A stretch of 5,897 bases of DNA from Thermodesulfovibrionales bacterium (GTDB taxonomy: Bacteria; Nitrospirota; Thermodesulfovibrionia; Thermodesulfovibrionales; UBA1546), in the NCBI GenBank assembly GCA_030018605.1, contig JASEHP010000104.1, positions 1-5,897 of the forward strand. Reading direction: 5' to 3'. Numbering within the stretch: position 1 is the stretch's first letter; each line of letters opens with the position of its first letter. Positions 5,842 through 5,897 of this stretch are shown in pieces. The translations under genes and the position numbers were made by a program. Under the pieces are notes generated by a model. It had not been told where the DNA came from and searched no databases. It saw only the letters and a list, made by a program, of their open reading frames with translations.

Positions 5842-5897
5842 ACAGGCATAATTACAAAAAACGGTGTCCAGAAATAGCAAATTATTTTTAAATATCA
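5842..5897. other. Downstream AT-rich non-coding end of window
   Basis: These 56 nt follow the last stop codon. The only pairing seen is a weak all-AT stem (AAATA at 5872-5875 region against TATTT) with no GC content, which does not qualify as a terminator. No start codon with a ribosome binding site is seen, so the operon end is not defined within the window. Confidence 0.4.

Noticed and set aside
5842..5897. Possible transcription terminator or mobile-element end after the last gene
   Set aside because: The only stem is about five AT pairs without GC, there is no T-run after a stable hairpin, and no inverted terminal repeat can be matched within the window.

Overview
The window holds a compact run of four same-strand genes that fill almost all of the sequence, plus what looks like the last 20 codons of a fifth gene at the left edge. 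All four complete genes begin with an export signal: two Sec signal peptides and two lipoprotein lipoboxes. The window therefore encodes a periplasmic or outer-membrane apparatus of a Gram-negative (diderm) bacterium. Moderate GC, frequent ATA (Ile) and AGG (Arg) codons, and the domain repertoire would suit Nitrospirota or a deltaproteobacterial-type lineage (Desulfobacterota). That placement is an impression, not something the sequence proves. There are no RNA genes, insertion sequences, CRISPR arrays or convincing terminators.

Layout. Bases 2-64: probable C-terminal tail of an upstream gene, perhaps a histidine kinase. 108-1763: secreted transglutaminase-like cysteine enzyme with an intact Cys/His/Asp triad, a proline-rich linker and a C-terminal beta-sandwich. 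1763-2230: small secreted protein with a shortened CsgG/FlgO-like domain. 2227-3504: lipoprotein with a beta-rich N-terminal domain, a full CsgG/FlgO-like domain and a C-terminal CBM11/CIA30-like beta-sandwich. 3556-5841: large mosaic lipoprotein with a GNA1162 (DUF799)-like domain, an Ig-like segment, a fibronectin type III domain, a right-handed beta-helix and C-terminal TPRs. 5842-5897: AT-rich sequence with no identifiable feature.

How the genes may work together. The first three genes are joined by 1-nt and 4-nt stop/start overlaps, and the fourth follows after 51 nt with a strong ribosome binding site, so they are probably one operon. Three consecutive products carry recognisable variants of the same alpha/beta fold (the TolB-N/CsgG/FlgO/GNA1162 group), each with different extra domains. 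The set resembles the known CsgG-like / DUF4810 / DUF799 lipoprotein cluster of proteobacteria, rebuilt with beta-rich binding or scaffold modules, a TPR fused to the DUF799-like protein, and a transglutaminase-like enzyme in front. A role in assembling, anchoring or processing an envelope or surface structure is a reasonable inference. The substrate cannot be read from the sequence.
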